Below are positions 36,369 through 45,253 of a stretch of DNA of 60,640 nucleotides, one piece after another (position 1 is the stretch's first letter; each line of letters starts with the position of its first letter). This DNA comes from an uncultured SAR86 cluster bacterium (GTDB taxonomy: Bacteria > Pseudomonadota > Gammaproteobacteria > Magnimaribacterales > AG-339-G14), in NCBI GenBank assembly GCA_902624765.1, contig CACNYO010000003.1, positions 1-60,640 of the forward strand, given 5' to 3'. The notes below the pieces were generated by a model, which saw only the letters and a program-made list of their open reading frames with translations, did not search any database and was not told where the DNA came from. The position numbers and the translations under genes are program-made.

Positions 36369-36798
36369 TTATAATCTCTCCACCTAGTTTATTAATTAAT
36401 TCCTCAACAGATTTAGAAACGGATAAACCCTCAATTTTCACTGTTTTTGTCAGTTCGCCGCCGTTAATGATCTTCACTTTTTTTATCTTGTTTGAAATAA
36501 TTTTATTTTTCTTCAAAACATCCAAAGTAATATGATCTTCATCAAGCTTTTCTATATCTCTGAGTTTTATATGTGTTCTGTACTGTTTTTGTCTAGAAGT
36601 GAATCCAAACTTTGGAAGTCTTTGTTGGATAGGCATTTGACCTCCTTCAAATCCAGGTCTTATGGAAGCTCCAGATCTTGCCTTTTGACCTTTATGACCT
36701 CTTCCTGATGTTTTTCCTGAGCCAGATCCTGTTCCTCTACCAATACGCTTAGAGACTTTATTTTTGTTTGTTCTTTGAAGGCTATTAAGTTTTAGCAT
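36361..36798 (-). CDS. rplO: 50S ribosomal protein L15
   Basis: 145 residues; glycine- and basic-rich N-terminal extension [20 protein letters not shown] and [28 protein letters not shown] segment threading into 23S rRNA, then a globular end [17 protein letters not shown]. Directly abuts rpmD. Confidence 0.96.
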   Translation of the reverse strand: MLKLNSLQRTNKNKVSKRIGRGTGSGSGKTSGRGHKGQKARSGASIRPGFEGGQMPIQQRLPKFGFTSRQKQYRTHIKLRDIEKLDEDHITLDVLKKNKIISNKIKKVKIINGGELTKTVKIEGLSVSKSVEELINKLGGEIISG

Positions 36799-36981
36799 TT
36801 AATCTAAGACCTCCAGCAGATGATGAGCTTTCTTGATCATACCTAGATTTTCAGGCGTTTTTTGAACCTCAACTACTTGGTTAATTTTTTTTAGTCCCAA
36901 TCCTCTTACGGAGAGCCTCTGATTTTTCATCGAGCCTGCTAAACCTCTCTTTAATTTAACTCTAATCATTTCGTTAGACAT
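36799..36981 (-). CDS. rpmD: 50S ribosomal protein L30
   Basis: 60 residues: IRVKLKRGLAGSMKNQRLSV, GLGLKKINQVVEVQKTPENLG and IKKAHHLLEV match L30. Located between rpsE and rplO, its standard place in the spc part. Nine bp after rpsE. Confidence 0.95.
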   Translation of the reverse strand: MSNEMIRVKLKRGLAGSMKNQRLSVRGLGLKKINQVVEVQKTPENLGMIKKAHHLLEVLD

Positions 36982-36990
36982 TTCTTCCTC

Positions 36991-37473
36991 TTAAGATCTC
37001 CTTTCTGCAACCTGTTCCGGCGATTCAACGCTTGCTAATCCCTTCACAGTCGCTCTAACAACATTAATAGGATTGGTTGAGCCATATGTTTTGGCTAAAA
37101 CATCTTTAATGCCAGCTAACTCAAGGACGGCTCGCATCGCACCACCTGCAATGACACCAGTACCTGGAGAAGCCGGTTGCATATAAACAGTTGAACTTCC
37201 ATGAGTTGATTTAACTGGGTAATGGAGAGTAGAACCTTTAAGTTCAATCTTGATCATATTTTTTCTAGCATTTTCTAATGCTTTTTGAATAGCCATAGGA
37301 ACTTCTCTGGCTTTTCCTCTTCCGAAACCAACCTTGCCTGCTCCATCTCCTACAACGGTAAGGGCTGTGAACCCAAAGATTCTTCCACCTTTTACAACTT
37401 TCGCTACTCTATTAACTCCTACAAGTTTTTCTTCTAGAGCTTCGTTACTAAACTGATCTATATTTTCTTCCAT
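36991..37473 (-). CDS. rpsE: 30S ribosomal protein S5
   Basis: Decoding-fidelity protein near the mRNA entry. 160 residues: [20 protein letters not shown] (dsRBD-like part), [37 protein letters not shown] and [17 protein letters not shown]. 6 bp after rplR. Confidence 0.97.
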   Translation of the reverse strand: MEENIDQFSNEALEEKLVGVNRVAKVVKGGRIFGFTALTVVGDGAGKVGFGRGKAREVPMAIQKALENARKNMIKIELKGSTLHYPVKSTHGSSTVYMQPASPGTGVIAGGAMRAVLELAGIKDVLAKTYGSTNPINVVRATVKGLASVESPEQVAERRS

Positions 37474-37479
37474 AATTCC

Positions 37480-37830
37480 TCAAAATTCTAAGCCTGCTTC
37501 ACGTGCAGATTCAGCAAGACTCTTTACACGACCATGATATTTATATCCCGATCTATCAAACGTAACCTTTTTAATGCCTTTCTCGATAGCTCTTTTAGCA
37601 ACCAATTCTCCAACTTTTTTTGCAGCTTCTTGGTTTCCACCTTTATCAAGTTTTGCTTCTTTATCTGCAGAAGAAGCATGCGCAAGCACTTCTTTTCCAT
37701 CAGAAGAAAAAACTTGAGCGTAAATCTGATTGTTGGATCTAAAAATAGATAACCTATGATTACTCATTTCTTTAGTCTTAGACCTAAGTTTTCTAGATCT
37801 TCTTTGTCTTGCGGTAAATTTATCACTCAT
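37480..37830 (-). CDS. rplR: 50S ribosomal protein L18
   Basis: 5S rRNA-binding protein. 116 residues with [37 protein letters not shown] and the end [12 protein letters not shown]. Basic N-terminus [15 protein letters not shown]. 2 bp after rplF. Confidence 0.96.
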   Translation of the reverse strand: MSDKFTARQRRSRKLRSKTKEMSNHRLSIFRSNNQIYAQVFSSDGKEVLAHASSADKEAKLDKGGNQEAAKKVGELVAKRAIEKGIKKVTFDRSGYKYHGRVKSLAESAREAGLEF

Positions 37831-37832
37831 GC

Positions 37833-38366
37833 TTAAGCCTTCTTAGATTCTTTGCGTTTGATTCTTTCTTCGGCATATTTTACCCCTTTCCCTTTATAAG
37901 GTTCTGGAGGTCTAAATGATCTAATTTTTGCTGCAGTTTCTCCTAAAAGTTGCTTATTAGCTGACTTTAAAATAACTTCAGTTTGAGATGGCACATCGGC
38001 GTTTATCCCTTCAGGTAGTTGGTAAATAACTGGATGAGAGAATCCTAGTGAGAGTTCTAATTTATCTCCAGAAAGCTTTGCTCTGTAACCAACACCATTA
38101 ATTTCTAATTTTTTTTCGAAACCGTCTGAAACTCCTTTAATCATATTTATCGCTAAAGCCCTCATTGTCCCTACCATTGCGATAGATTCCTTCGTTTCTT
38201 CTTTAGGAGAAAATAGTAATTCTTTCTCGGGAGTGGTAACCATTACTGACGGATGAATAGACATTGATAAGTCTCCATTCTTGCCAGAAACTTTAAGCAA
38301 GTTTTCAGCAAGGGATATTTCTATACCATCTTGAATTGAAATTGGTCTCTCAGTGTTTCTAGCCAT
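37833..38366 (-). CDS. rplF: 50S ribosomal protein L6
   Basis: Base-of-stalk protein near the sarcin-ricin loop. 177 residues, two repeated domains; [20 protein letters not shown] and the C-terminal [20 protein letters not shown] are diagnostic. 2 bp after rpsH. Confidence 0.97.
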   Translation of the reverse strand: MARNTERPISIQDGIEISLAENLLKVSGKNGDLSMSIHPSVMVTTPEKELLFSPKEETKESIAMVGTMRALAINMIKGVSDGFEKKLEINGVGYRAKLSGDKLELSLGFSHPVIYQLPEGINADVPSQTEVILKSANKQLLGETAAKIRSFRPPEPYKGKGVKYAEERIKRKESKKA

Positions 38367-38368
38367 AA

Positions 38369-38764
38369 TTAAAATACAGTGCAGATTAATTCTCCGCCTA
38401 CCCCATGTTCTCTAGCTTCTTTGTCTGTCAAAACTCCTTTACTTGTTGTAATGATTCCAACCCCTAAACCATTTCTGACTGAAGGAATTTCTTTAGATGA
38501 AAAGTATTTTCTTAATCCAGGTTTGCTTATCCTTTTCAATTCTCTGATAACCGGCGATTCTTGATGGTATTTGAGGGAAACTAAAATAGTTTTTTTGCTC
38601 TCCTCACCCTCAATCTTAAAAGATGATATGAATCCTTCTTTCTCTAATACAGAACAAATGGCGTTTTTAATTTTGGAAGATGAAAAGCTAACCGTTGCAT
38701 GCCCTCTAGCTTGAGCATTCATCACTCTAGAAATCATGTCAGAAATTGGATCTTGCATACTCAT
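38369..38764 (-). CDS. rpsH: 30S ribosomal protein S8
   Basis: Binds 16S helix 21; in E. coli it represses the spc operon at the rplE region. 131 residues: MSMQDPISDMISRVMNAQ matches the E. coli start, and GVLTDKEAREHGVGGELICTVF the end. KGLGVGIITTSKG-like GLGVGIITTSKGVLTD is also conserved. Confidence 0.97.
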   Translation of the reverse strand: MSMQDPISDMISRVMNAQARGHATVSFSSSKIKNAICSVLEKEGFISSFKIEGEESKKTILVSLKYHQESPVIRELKRISKPGLRKYFSSKEIPSVRNGLGVGIITTSKGVLTDKEAREHGVGGELICTVF

Positions 38765-38773
38765 TAATAACCT

Positions 38774-39079
38774 CTACCAACTTGATTTAACTAATCCTGG
38801 AACATCTCCATTCATAGCCAATTCTCTTAATTTATTTCTTGAAAGGCCAAACCTTCTGTAAACAGCGTGTGGTCTTCCAGTTATTTGACATCTTCTTTGG
38901 AGACGAACAGGACTTGCATCTCTTGGAAGTTTTTGAAGTTTTAATCTTGCCTCATATCTTTCTTCATCAGATAGATTCATATCTGAGATAGCTTTTTTAA
39001 GCTCCTCTCTTTTTTTTGCAAACTTTTGAACCATCTTGATTCTTTTGTTCTCTCTAGCAATCATTGAAACTTTAGCCAT
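38774..39079 (-). CDS. rpsN: 30S ribosomal protein S14
   Basis: 101-residue long form without the zinc-binding cysteines of the short form (only one Cys, in [10 protein letters not shown]). Contains [20 protein letters not shown] and [21 protein letters not shown]. Lies between rplE (11-bp gap) and rpsH (9-bp gap), as in E. coli. Confidence 0.96.
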   Translation of the reverse strand: MAKVSMIARENKRIKMVQKFAKKREELKKAISDMNLSDEERYEARLKLQKLPRDASPVRLQRRCQITGRPHAVYRRFGLSRNKLRELAMNGDVPGLVKSSW

Positions 39080-39090
39080 AATTTCTACCT

Positions 39091-39633
39091 TTAACTTTTA
39101 AATGGGAAGTTTAATTTTGATAATAGGGCAAAACCTTCTTTATCATTAGTGGCGGATGTTGTAATACAAATATCCATGCCGCGTATTTTTTCAACTTTGT
39201 CGTAATCAATTTCAGGGAAGATAATGTGTTCTTTTATTCCCAATGAGTAATTACCTTGACCGTCGAATGATTTTGGATTCAATCCTCTAAAATCTCTTTC
39301 CCTTGGAATTGCTATAGACAATAACCTGTCTAAAAATTCATACATTCTGTTACCTCTTAAAGTAACTTTGCATCCAATTGGAAATCCCTCTCTTATTTTA
39401 AAACTAGCTACCGACTTCCTTGCAAAAGTCTTTATAGGTTTTTGACCTGCGATTAATTCAAGGTCCGCAATAGCATCATCAACTGACTTTCTGTTATTAA
39501 GTGCATCTGGTCCTAACCCCATATTTACTGTGATTTTTGTAATTTTGGGGACAGCCATGGAGCTTTTTACACCCAGCTCATCTTTAAGTGAGCTAATGAC
39601 GTTATCCTGATAGTTTGTTTTAGTAATAGACAT
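39091..39633 (-). CDS. rplE: 50S ribosomal protein L5
   Basis: 5S rRNA-binding protein of the central protuberance. 180 residues: [74 protein letters not shown] and [19 protein letters not shown]. 2 bp after rplX. Confidence 0.97.
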   Translation of the reverse strand: MSITKTNYQDNVISSLKDELGVKSSMAVPKITKITVNMGLGPDALNNRKSVDDAIADLELIAGQKPIKTFARKSVASFKIREGFPIGCKVTLRGNRMYEFLDRLLSIAIPRERDFRGLNPKSFDGQGNYSLGIKEHIIFPEIDYDKVEKIRGMDICITTSATNDKEGFALLSKLNFPFKS

Positions 39634-39635
39634 TC

Positions 39636-39947
39636 CTATTTGACTTCCTTATTAGTTGATTTAGAAACTCTGATCTTTCCTTTTTTCTCATCTAAATTAA
39701 TTTGTAATTTATCTCTCTTTTTTGCACTGGTATTGTAAAAAGCAATATTGGATATGTTGATAAAGGACTCCTTTTCTATAATCCCTCCAGGTTCATTAAT
39801 TTGAGGATTTGGTTTCACGTGTTTTTTTACTAGTTTTATCCCAGACACTAAACATCTATCACCTTTAATTTTTGTTAGAGTTCCAGTTTTTCCTTTATCT
39901 TTTCCGGATATCACAATCACTTCATCACCAGTTCTTAATTTATTCAT
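39636..39947 (-). CDS. rplX: 50S ribosomal protein L24
   Basis: Early 50S assembly protein near the exit tunnel. 103 residues with the KOW motif [20 protein letters not shown] and the [17 protein letters not shown] loop. Shares one base with the rplN stop. Confidence 0.96.
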   Translation of the reverse strand: MNKLRTGDEVIVISGKDKGKTGTLTKIKGDRCLVSGIKLVKKHVKPNPQINEPGGIIEKESFINISNIAFYNTSAKKRDKLQINLDEKKGKIRVSKSTNKEVK

Positions 39948-40315
39948 TAGATTACCTCTGGTGCTAGAGAAATTATTTTCATGAAATTATTAGATCTCAG
40001 CTCTCTGGAAACAGGGCCAAAAATCCTTGTTCCAATCGGTTGCTGTTGGTTATTTATGAGCACAGCTGCATTGTCATCAAATCTAACGATTGATCCATCT
40101 TCCCTGCGAATATCTTTTTTAGTCCTGACTACAACTGCATCTGCAACCTGACCTTTCTTAACCCTGCCTGTTGGGATGGCTTCTTTAATTGCCACTTTGA
40201 TAACGTCGCCGACTCTTGCGTAACGTCTTTTAGATCCACCAAGTACTTTGATACACATCACTTTTCGTGCACCGCTGTTATCAGCAACTTCTAAGATAGT
40301 TTCTGTTTGAATCAT
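39947..40315 (-). CDS. rplN: 50S ribosomal protein L14
   Basis: 122 residues, exactly the bacterial length: [60 protein letters not shown] and [12 protein letters not shown]. The ATG overlaps rpsQ by 4 bp, so there is no spc promoter between them. Confidence 0.97.
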   Translation of the reverse strand: MIQTETILEVADNSGARKVMCIKVLGGSKRRYARVGDVIKVAIKEAIPTGRVKKGQVADAVVVRTKKDIRREDGSIVRFDDNAAVLINNQQQPIGTRIFGPVSRELRSNNFMKIISLAPEVI

Positions 40316-40569
40316 GACTTAGCCTCTTTGAGTATTTCTACCAAAGTCCAAGATTTTGTTTTTGAAATTGGTCGACACTCTTTGATAGTTACTTTGTCCC
40401 CAAGAGAACAAACATTTGCCTCATCATGGAAACTAATCTTCGAGGATCTTCTAATAATTTTTCCTAATTTGGGGTGTTTAACTTTTCTATCAATTTTTGC
40501 AACTGCAGTTTTGTTAGAATTACAACTTACAACCATTCCAGTCATTGTTCTTATTGCTCTATCAGACAT
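40312..40569 (-). CDS. rpsQ: 30S ribosomal protein S17
   Basis: Start chosen at ATG 40569 (85 residues, [15 protein letters not shown]), six bases after GAGG. The in-frame ATG at 40575 would directly abut that GAGG and adds only two residues. OB fold with [20 protein letters not shown] and [17 protein letters not shown]. Overlaps rpmC by 8 bp and rplN by 4 bp. Confidence 0.94.
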   Translation of the reverse strand: MSDRAIRTMTGMVVSCNSNKTAVAKIDRKVKHPKLGKIIRRSSKISFHDEANVCSLGDKVTIKECRPISKTKSWTLVEILKEAKS

Positions 40570-40756
40570 TTGCATCCTCTTGTTGTTTAAGTTGTTTAAG
40601 CGAAGTCAAAATTCTTGCAACAGCCTTTTTTTTCTCTCTTAAAAGGTGTGTCTGCTGAAGAGAAGCAGATGAACTTTTTAGTTTTAAATCTAATAATTCA
40701 GATCTAGTTTTCTCTAGATCTTTTATTAAATCTGCATGAGATGGATTTTTAGCCAT
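40562..40756 (-). CDS. rpmC: 50S ribosomal protein L29
   Basis: 64-residue helical hairpin at the tunnel exit, a docking point for SRP and trigger factor with L23. LIKDLEKTRSELLDLKLKS, then HLLREKKKAVARILTSLKQ. Shares one base with the rplP stop. Confidence 0.93.
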   Translation of the reverse strand: MAKNPSHADLIKDLEKTRSELLDLKLKSSSASLQQTHLLREKKKAVARILTSLKQLKQQEDANV

Positions 40757-41169
40757 TAGATAACCTTCCTAGAGATAAATTGAGTTGAGACAGGAAGTTT
40801 TGCAGCTGCTAGAGAAAAAGCTTCTCTTGCCAAGGCTTCGTCAACACCTTCCATTTCATAAAGAATTTTTCCTGGTTTAATTGGTGAAACCCAATATTCT
40901 ACGTTTCCTTTTCCTTTTCCTTGCCTGACTTCAAGAGGTTTTTTGGTAATTGGTTTATCTGGAAAAATTCTAATCCAGATTTTTGCTCCACGTTTTACGT
41001 GTCTAGTCATGGCTCTTCTTGCAGCCTCAATTTGACGAGATGTGATTTGACCTCTTGATGTAGCTTTCAAACCAAATGTACCGAAATCTAAAGAATTAGA
41101 TCTCTGTGCAAGGCCTCGATTTCGACCTTTCATTTGCTTTCTGTATTTAGTCCTTTTTGGCTGAAACAT
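40756..41169 (-). CDS. rplP: 50S ribosomal protein L16
   Basis: Contacts A-site tRNA and 5S rRNA. 137 residues: [60 protein letters not shown] and [20 protein letters not shown]. Shares one base with rpsC stop. Confidence 0.97.
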   Translation of the reverse strand: MFQPKRTKYRKQMKGRNRGLAQRSNSLDFGTFGLKATSRGQITSRQIEAARRAMTRHVKRGAKIWIRIFPDKPITKKPLEVRQGKGKGNVEYWVSPIKPGKILYEMEGVDEALAREAFSLAAAKLPVSTQFISRKVI

Positions 41170-41828
41170 TAGCTTTCCTTATCTTTTTCTTTGACTTTTT
41201 TATCAATTAATTCGCCTCTGAAAATCCATACCTTCACACCAATAATTCCGTAAGTAGTCTTTGCTTCGGCCAAGCCGTAATCAACATCTGCTCTTAATGT
41301 ATGAAGAGGCACTCTCCCTTCTTTATGCCACTCAGATCTTGCAATCTCAGCTCCGCCTAATCTGCCAGAAACTTTTATTTTCACACCAAGTGCTCCCTGT
41401 CTCATGGTGTTTTGAGCTGCCCTCTTCATGACCCTTCGAAACATAGCTCTTTTTTCAAGTTGAAGTGCTATGTTTGCAGCAACTAGCTGAGCATCAAGAT
41501 CAGGTTTTCTTATTTCTTGAATATTCAGACTAACCGGTACATTCATGATTTGCGTTAGCTTCTCTCTTAGTCGATCGATATCTTCGCCTCGTTTTCCTAT
41601 AATCATTCCAGGTCTTGCAGTATGGATTGTGACTTTTGCACTTTGTGCAGGCCTTTCTATGTGGATTTTGCTAACAAATGCATTATCAAGTTCTTTTTTT
41701 AGAAACTCTCTAACTTCAAAATCATTAAAAAGAATATCTCTATATTTATCTTTTTCAGCAAACCACACAGAGTTATGATCTCTGGAGATGCCTAGTCTGA
41801 TTCCAATTGGATTAACTTTTTGTCCCAC
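41169..41828 (-). CDS. rpsC: 30S ribosomal protein S3
   Basis: mRNA-entry protein with helicase activity. 219 residues starting at GTG 41828 ([19 protein letters not shown]) with AAGGAGAATAA before it. KH domain at [21 protein letters not shown]-terminal domain with [20 protein letters not shown] and [20 protein letters not shown]. Confidence 0.97.
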   Translation of the reverse strand: MGQKVNPIGIRLGISRDHNSVWFAEKDKYRDILFNDFEVREFLKKELDNAFVSKIHIERPAQSAKVTIHTARPGMIIGKRGEDIDRLREKLTQIMNVPVSLNIQEIRKPDLDAQLVAANIALQLEKRAMFRRVMKRAAQNTMRQGALGVKIKVSGRLGGAEIARSEWHKEGRVPLHTLRADVDYGLAEAKTTYGIIGVKVWIFRGELIDKKVKEKDKES

Positions 41829-41837
41829 TTATTCTCC

Positions 41838-42170
41838 TTAATTACTTAGTTTTAGGTTTATATGGCATGTCTTTTTTTCGATACGATCTGCCCTTCCACG
41901 AGCTCTTGCCCTTATTCTTTTCATGATCAAGGCTTCATCAACAGAAATGTGGCTGACAAACAAAGTATCAATATCTAAACCATAATTATTCTCTGCAGAG
42001 GAAATAGCTGAGTCCAAAAGTTTTTTTAAATTTCTGGAACCAGACTTAGGACTAAAAGTAAGAATATCCAGTGCCTCATCAACTTTTTTGCCACGAATTT
42101 GATCTGCCAATAGTCTTATCTTTGAAGCTGAAGACTTAAATCTAGATAATTTTGCTGATACTTCTGTCAT
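41838..42170 (-). CDS. rplV: 50S ribosomal protein L22
   Basis: Tunnel-constriction protein. 110 residues: [41 protein letters not shown], then the hairpin loop [20 protein letters not shown]. Shares one base with the rpsS stop. Confidence 0.96.
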   Translation of the reverse strand: MTEVSAKLSRFKSSASKIRLLADQIRGKKVDEALDILTFSPKSGSRNLKKLLDSAISSAENNYGLDIDTLFVSHISVDEALIMKRIRARARGRADRIEKKTCHINLKLSN

Positions 42171-42439
42171 TAAGCTTTCCTGTCGCCTGAGTGTTGTTTA
42201 AAAGTTCTGGTTGGAACAAATTCACCTAACTTATGTCCCACCATGTCCTCTTGAATGAATATAGGTACGTGTTGCCTGCCGTTATGAATGGAGATTGTTA
42301 AACCGACCATTTCTGGAGAGATCAGTGATCTTCTAGACCATGTCTTGATAGGTCTCTTGTCTTTAGACTCTACAGCTTTTGAGACTTTATCCATCAAATG
42401 ATGGTCGATAAATGGACCTTTTTTTATTGAGCGTGGCAT
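42170..42439 (-). CDS. rpsS: 30S ribosomal protein S19
   Basis: Head protein touching A-site tRNA. 89 residues: [59 protein letters not shown] and [17 protein letters not shown]. 2 bp after rplB. Confidence 0.97.
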   Translation of the reverse strand: MPRSIKKGPFIDHHLMDKVSKAVESKDKRPIKTWSRRSLISPEMVGLTISIHNGRQHVPIFIQEDMVGHKLGEFVPTRTFKQHSGDRKA

Positions 42440-42441
42440 TT

Positions 42442-43266
42442 CTATTTCTTCCTTCTTCTGATGATTTGTTTATCTGTTCTCTTATTGCTTCTTGTTCTGT
42501 AGCCTTTCGTGGGAACTCCCCAAGGCGATACTGGGTGCCTACCTCCAGAAGTTCTTCCTTCTCCACCACCATGAGGATGATCTATAGGGTTCATTGCAAC
42601 ACCTCTAACGGTGGGTCTTACCCCCAACCATCTTTTTGCTCCTGCTTTACCAATAGATTTTAAAGAATGCTCAGAATTAGACACAGTTCCAAGAACAGCC
42701 CTACATTCAACAGGCACTCTTCTTACCTCTCCGCTTTTCATTCTTAGGGTTGCTGTATTTCCTTCTTTTGCAACAAATTGAACATAGGATCCAGCACTTC
42801 TTGCTATTTGAGCACCTTTTTTCGGTTTGAGCTCTACACAATGTATTGTGGAACCAACAGGAATAGCATTAAGATCAAGAGCATTTCCTACTTTGATGGG
42901 AGCATCGTTACCAGATTGAACCGTATCTCCTTTTTTTAGGCCAGAGGGAGCAATAATGTATCTTCGCTCACCATCCGAATATAACAATAAAGCTATATGA
43001 GCTGATCTATTAGGATCGTATTCAATTCTTTCTACAATGGCGGGTATCCCGTCTTTTGTTCTTTTAAAATCAATGATTCTGTAATGTTGTTTATGTCCAC
43101 CACCTTGATGTCTTACGGTTATTCTTCCTCTATTGTTTCTACCCCCATTCTTACTTTTTGTAGCCAATAATGGTGCATGAGGTTTACCTTTATGAATGTT
43201 CTGGTCTACTTGAAAGCTTCTAAATCTTCTTCCCGCAGATGTTGGTTTTGCTCTAACTACAGTCAT
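42442..43266 (-). CDS. rplB: 50S ribosomal protein L2
   Basis: Needed for subunit association and peptidyl-transfer. 274 residues: [53 protein letters not shown] and [20 protein letters not shown] carrying the conserved functional His, then [15 protein letters not shown]. 2 bp after rplW. Confidence 0.97.
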   Translation of the reverse strand: MTVVRAKPTSAGRRFRSFQVDQNIHKGKPHAPLLATKSKNGGRNNRGRITVRHQGGGHKQHYRIIDFKRTKDGIPAIVERIEYDPNRSAHIALLLYSDGERRYIIAPSGLKKGDTVQSGNDAPIKVGNALDLNAIPVGSTIHCVELKPKKGAQIARSAGSYVQFVAKEGNTATLRMKSGEVRRVPVECRAVLGTVSNSEHSLKSIGKAGAKRWLGVRPTVRGVAMNPIDHPHGGGEGRTSGGRHPVSPWGVPTKGYRTRSNKRTDKQIIRRRKK

Positions 43267-43268
43267 TA

Positions 43269-43565
43269 TTATTCAATTGATAAATCTATTTGATTGCCTT
43301 CCTTTAGAAATACATAAGCTTTTTTCCAATCACTTTTTTTTCTAATTTTATTCTTCAGTGTTCTTTTTGTTTTCCCTTTGACGTTCACAATATTTACTTT
43401 TTCAACTTCAACTTTGTATAAAGATTCTATTGCTTTTTTTACTTGAAGCTTGTTAGCAGAGGAAGAAACTTTAAAAACATAACTATTTGCGTTCTGAATA
43501 GCTAAAGAAGCTTTCTCAGAAAGATGGGATGAATTTAATACTTTTAAAGGGTGCAATTGACTCAT
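43269..43565 (-). CDS. rplW: 50S ribosomal protein L23
   Basis: Tunnel-exit protein that docks trigger factor and SRP. 98 residues: [59 protein letters not shown], and a C-terminus [15 protein letters not shown]. Overlaps rplD by 4 bp. Confidence 0.95.
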   Translation of the reverse strand: MSQLHPLKVLNSSHLSEKASLAIQNANSYVFKVSSSANKLQVKKAIESLYKVEVEKVNIVNVKGKTKRTLKNKIRKKSDWKKAYVFLKEGNQIDLSIE

Positions 43566-44167
43566 GAATATGCCCCTATGATTTTTTCTAAAGATTTATC
43601 TGTGAGTAGGATTTTTTCATGTGAAATTAAATCTACCGGATTGATTTGATCAGCCGTAGTGATACCAATATTTTTTAAATTCCTAGAAGCTAAATGAAGA
43701 TTTTCAGATATCTCATCTAAAATTATCGTTATAGAAGAAATCTCAAATGGAGAGATTAATTCTAATAATTTTTTTGTTTTTGGTTCATCTAAAGAAAAAT
43801 CTTTTACCATGATTATTCTTTCTTCTTTAGCTAATTTAGATAGGATTGATTTAATACCATTTTTGAACATCTTTTTATTTATTTTTTTCTTTGTAATTTG
43901 CGGTCTAGCAGCAAATGTAACACCACCTGATCTCCAAATCGGACCACGAGTTGTTCCGGCTCTAGCTCTTCCAGTTCCTTTTTGTCTCCAAGGTTTTTTC
44001 CCACCACCGCTGACATCAGATCTGTTTTTTTGAGATTTTGTGCCGCTATGATTATTTGAAATTACAGTGTTTACTAATTGATGAACAAGATCCTCGTTAA
44101 AATCTTGTTCAAATATAGTCTCAGGCAAATCTGCTGATGTTTTTTCTTTGTAATAGGATAGCTGCAT
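43562..44167 (-). CDS. rplD: 50S ribosomal protein L4
   Basis: Structural protein with a tunnel loop; in E. coli it also represses the S10 operon. 201 residues. The basic tunnel loop is intact: GGGKKPWRQKGTGRARAGTT and RGPIWRSGGVTFAARPQ. KIGI-like end: NLKNIGITTADQINPVDLI. 2 bp after rplC. Whether it acts on the rpsJ leader hairpin is inference. Confidence 0.96.
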   Translation of the reverse strand: MQLSYYKEKTSADLPETIFEQDFNEDLVHQLVNTVISNNHSGTKSQKNRSDVSGGGKKPWRQKGTGRARAGTTRGPIWRSGGVTFAARPQITKKKINKKMFKNGIKSILSKLAKEERIIMVKDFSLDEPKTKKLLELISPFEISSITIILDEISENLHLASRNLKNIGITTADQINPVDLISHEKILLTDKSLEKIIGAYS

Positions 44168-44169
44168 AA

Positions 44170-44805
44170 TTAGTTTTTAATTGCTGGCTTTATAATAACG
44201 GGTGAACCTTTAGATCCAGGTAGAGCACCTTTTACTAAAATAAGATTATTTTCTGTATCTATTTTTTGTATTTTTAAATTCTGTGTTGTTTGGCGGGTGT
44301 TTCCTAGATGACCTGCCATCTTTTTTCCTTTCCAAACTCTTCCAGGAGTTTGACATTGACCAATAGATCCAGGTTTCCTGTGTGCTAAAGAATTTCCATG
44401 TGTTGCATCTTGTGTTGCAAAATTCCAACGTTTGACCGTACCAGCAAAGCCTTTGCCTTTGGTTGTACCGGTAACGTCGATAATCTGACCCTCCTCAAAC
44501 ATGTTTAGTTCCAATGATTGACCTAGTTCAATATTTTCTAAGTCTGATTCTTGGATTCTAAATTCCTTAATTGTTTTAGCTGAGGGGGTGTTTGATTTAT
44601 TGAGATGGGCTATTTCGGGTTTTGTGAGATGTTTTTCTTTTTTGGTTCCGGTAGATATTTGTACTGATGAGTAACCTTCTGAATCAACTTTTTTTATTTG
44701 GGTCACAACATTGGAGTCGATTTTTACCACGGTAACAGGCACAGAATTTCCATCTTCTGTGAAAACCCGGGACATTCCCTCTTTTATGCCTATCAATCCA
44801 ATCAT
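44170..44805 (-). CDS. rplC: 50S ribosomal protein L3
   Basis: Reaches the peptidyl-transferase centre. 211 residues: MIGLIGIKEGMSRVFTEDGN, VTGTTKGKGFAGTVKRWNFA, HRKPGSIGQCQTPGRVWKGK (includes the loop whose Gln is methylated in E. coli) and KKMAGHLGNTRQTTQNLKI. 1 bp after rpsJ. Confidence 0.97.
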   Translation of the reverse strand: MIGLIGIKEGMSRVFTEDGNSVPVTVVKIDSNVVTQIKKVDSEGYSSVQISTGTKKEKHLTKPEIAHLNKSNTPSAKTIKEFRIQESDLENIELGQSLELNMFEEGQIIDVTGTTKGKGFAGTVKRWNFATQDATHGNSLAHRKPGSIGQCQTPGRVWKGKKMAGHLGNTRQTTQNLKIQKIDTENNLILVKGALPGSKGSPVIIKPAIKN

Positions 44806-44806
44806 T

Positions 44807-45130
44807 TTATTTACTTAACTCATCTAATGAGATTTGAACGTCAACCCCAGCGGAAAGATCTAGCTTCATTAAAGCATCGACAGTTTTTTCAGTGGGCTTG
44901 ATGATATCCATCACTCTTTTATAGGTTCTAATTTCATATTGATCTCTTGCATCTTTATCCTTGTGAGGCGAGATTAATATAGTAGTGCGACTTTTTTTGA
45001 CAGGCATTGGTATTGGTCCTTTAACAACCGCGCCAGTTCTTTTAACAGTATCAACAATTTCTCTTGCCGATTTATCAATTAATTTATTGTCAAAAGCTTT
45101 GAGCCGAATTCTAATATTCTGGTCTTGCAA
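44807..45130 (-). CDS. rpsJ: 30S ribosomal protein S10 (TTG start)
   Basis: Also NusE in antitermination. I start at TTG 45130: it lies 5 bases after GGAGG (45136-45140) and gives [18 protein letters not shown] directly after Met, as in E. coli; 107 residues. An in-frame TTG at 45142 would overlap the Shine-Dalgarno. Other motifs: [37 protein letters not shown] and [19 protein letters not shown]. First gene of the 13-kb superoperon. No in-frame ATG lies at the expected N-terminus. Confidence 0.95.
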   Translation of the reverse strand: MQDQNIRIRLKAFDNKLIDKSAREIVDTVKRTGAVVKGPIPMPVKKSRTTILISPHKDKDARDQYEIRTYKRVMDIIKPTEKTVDALMKLDLSAGVDVQISLDELSK

Positions 45131-45216
45131 ACCAACCTCCAAAAGTAATAAATATCTGTTAAAGAACTAATCGATTTATCCGTAAATCAATTCATCCATC
45201 TCACGGACGAGCGGCA
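45131..45216 (-). promoter_or_regulatory. rpsJ (S10 operon) leader with hairpin
   Basis: The predicted transcript starts near 45210 and has an 80-nt leader. It contains a 9-bp hairpin: ATTGATTTA and TAAATCGAT (45183-45191 and 45170-45178) with a CGGA tetraloop and one G-U pair. It ends in TTTTGGAGG. E. coli has a 172-nt leader here through which L4 represses the operon; this one is shorter and I do not recognise the same fold. Confidence 0.5.
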
Positions 45217-45245
45217 ATTCTATTGGGACATCGATGCGATGTCAA
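45217..45245 (-). promoter_or_regulatory. strong sigma70-type promoter of the S10 superoperon
   Basis: Perfect -35 TTGACA (45240-45245), a 17-bp spacer, and -10 TAGAAT (45217-45222), followed by a GC-rich discriminator (TGCCGC). It begins 8 bp after the fusA stop and is the best promoter match in the window, as expected for about 30 ribosomal genes. Confidence 0.75.
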
Positions 45246-45253
45246 CAAGCGTA

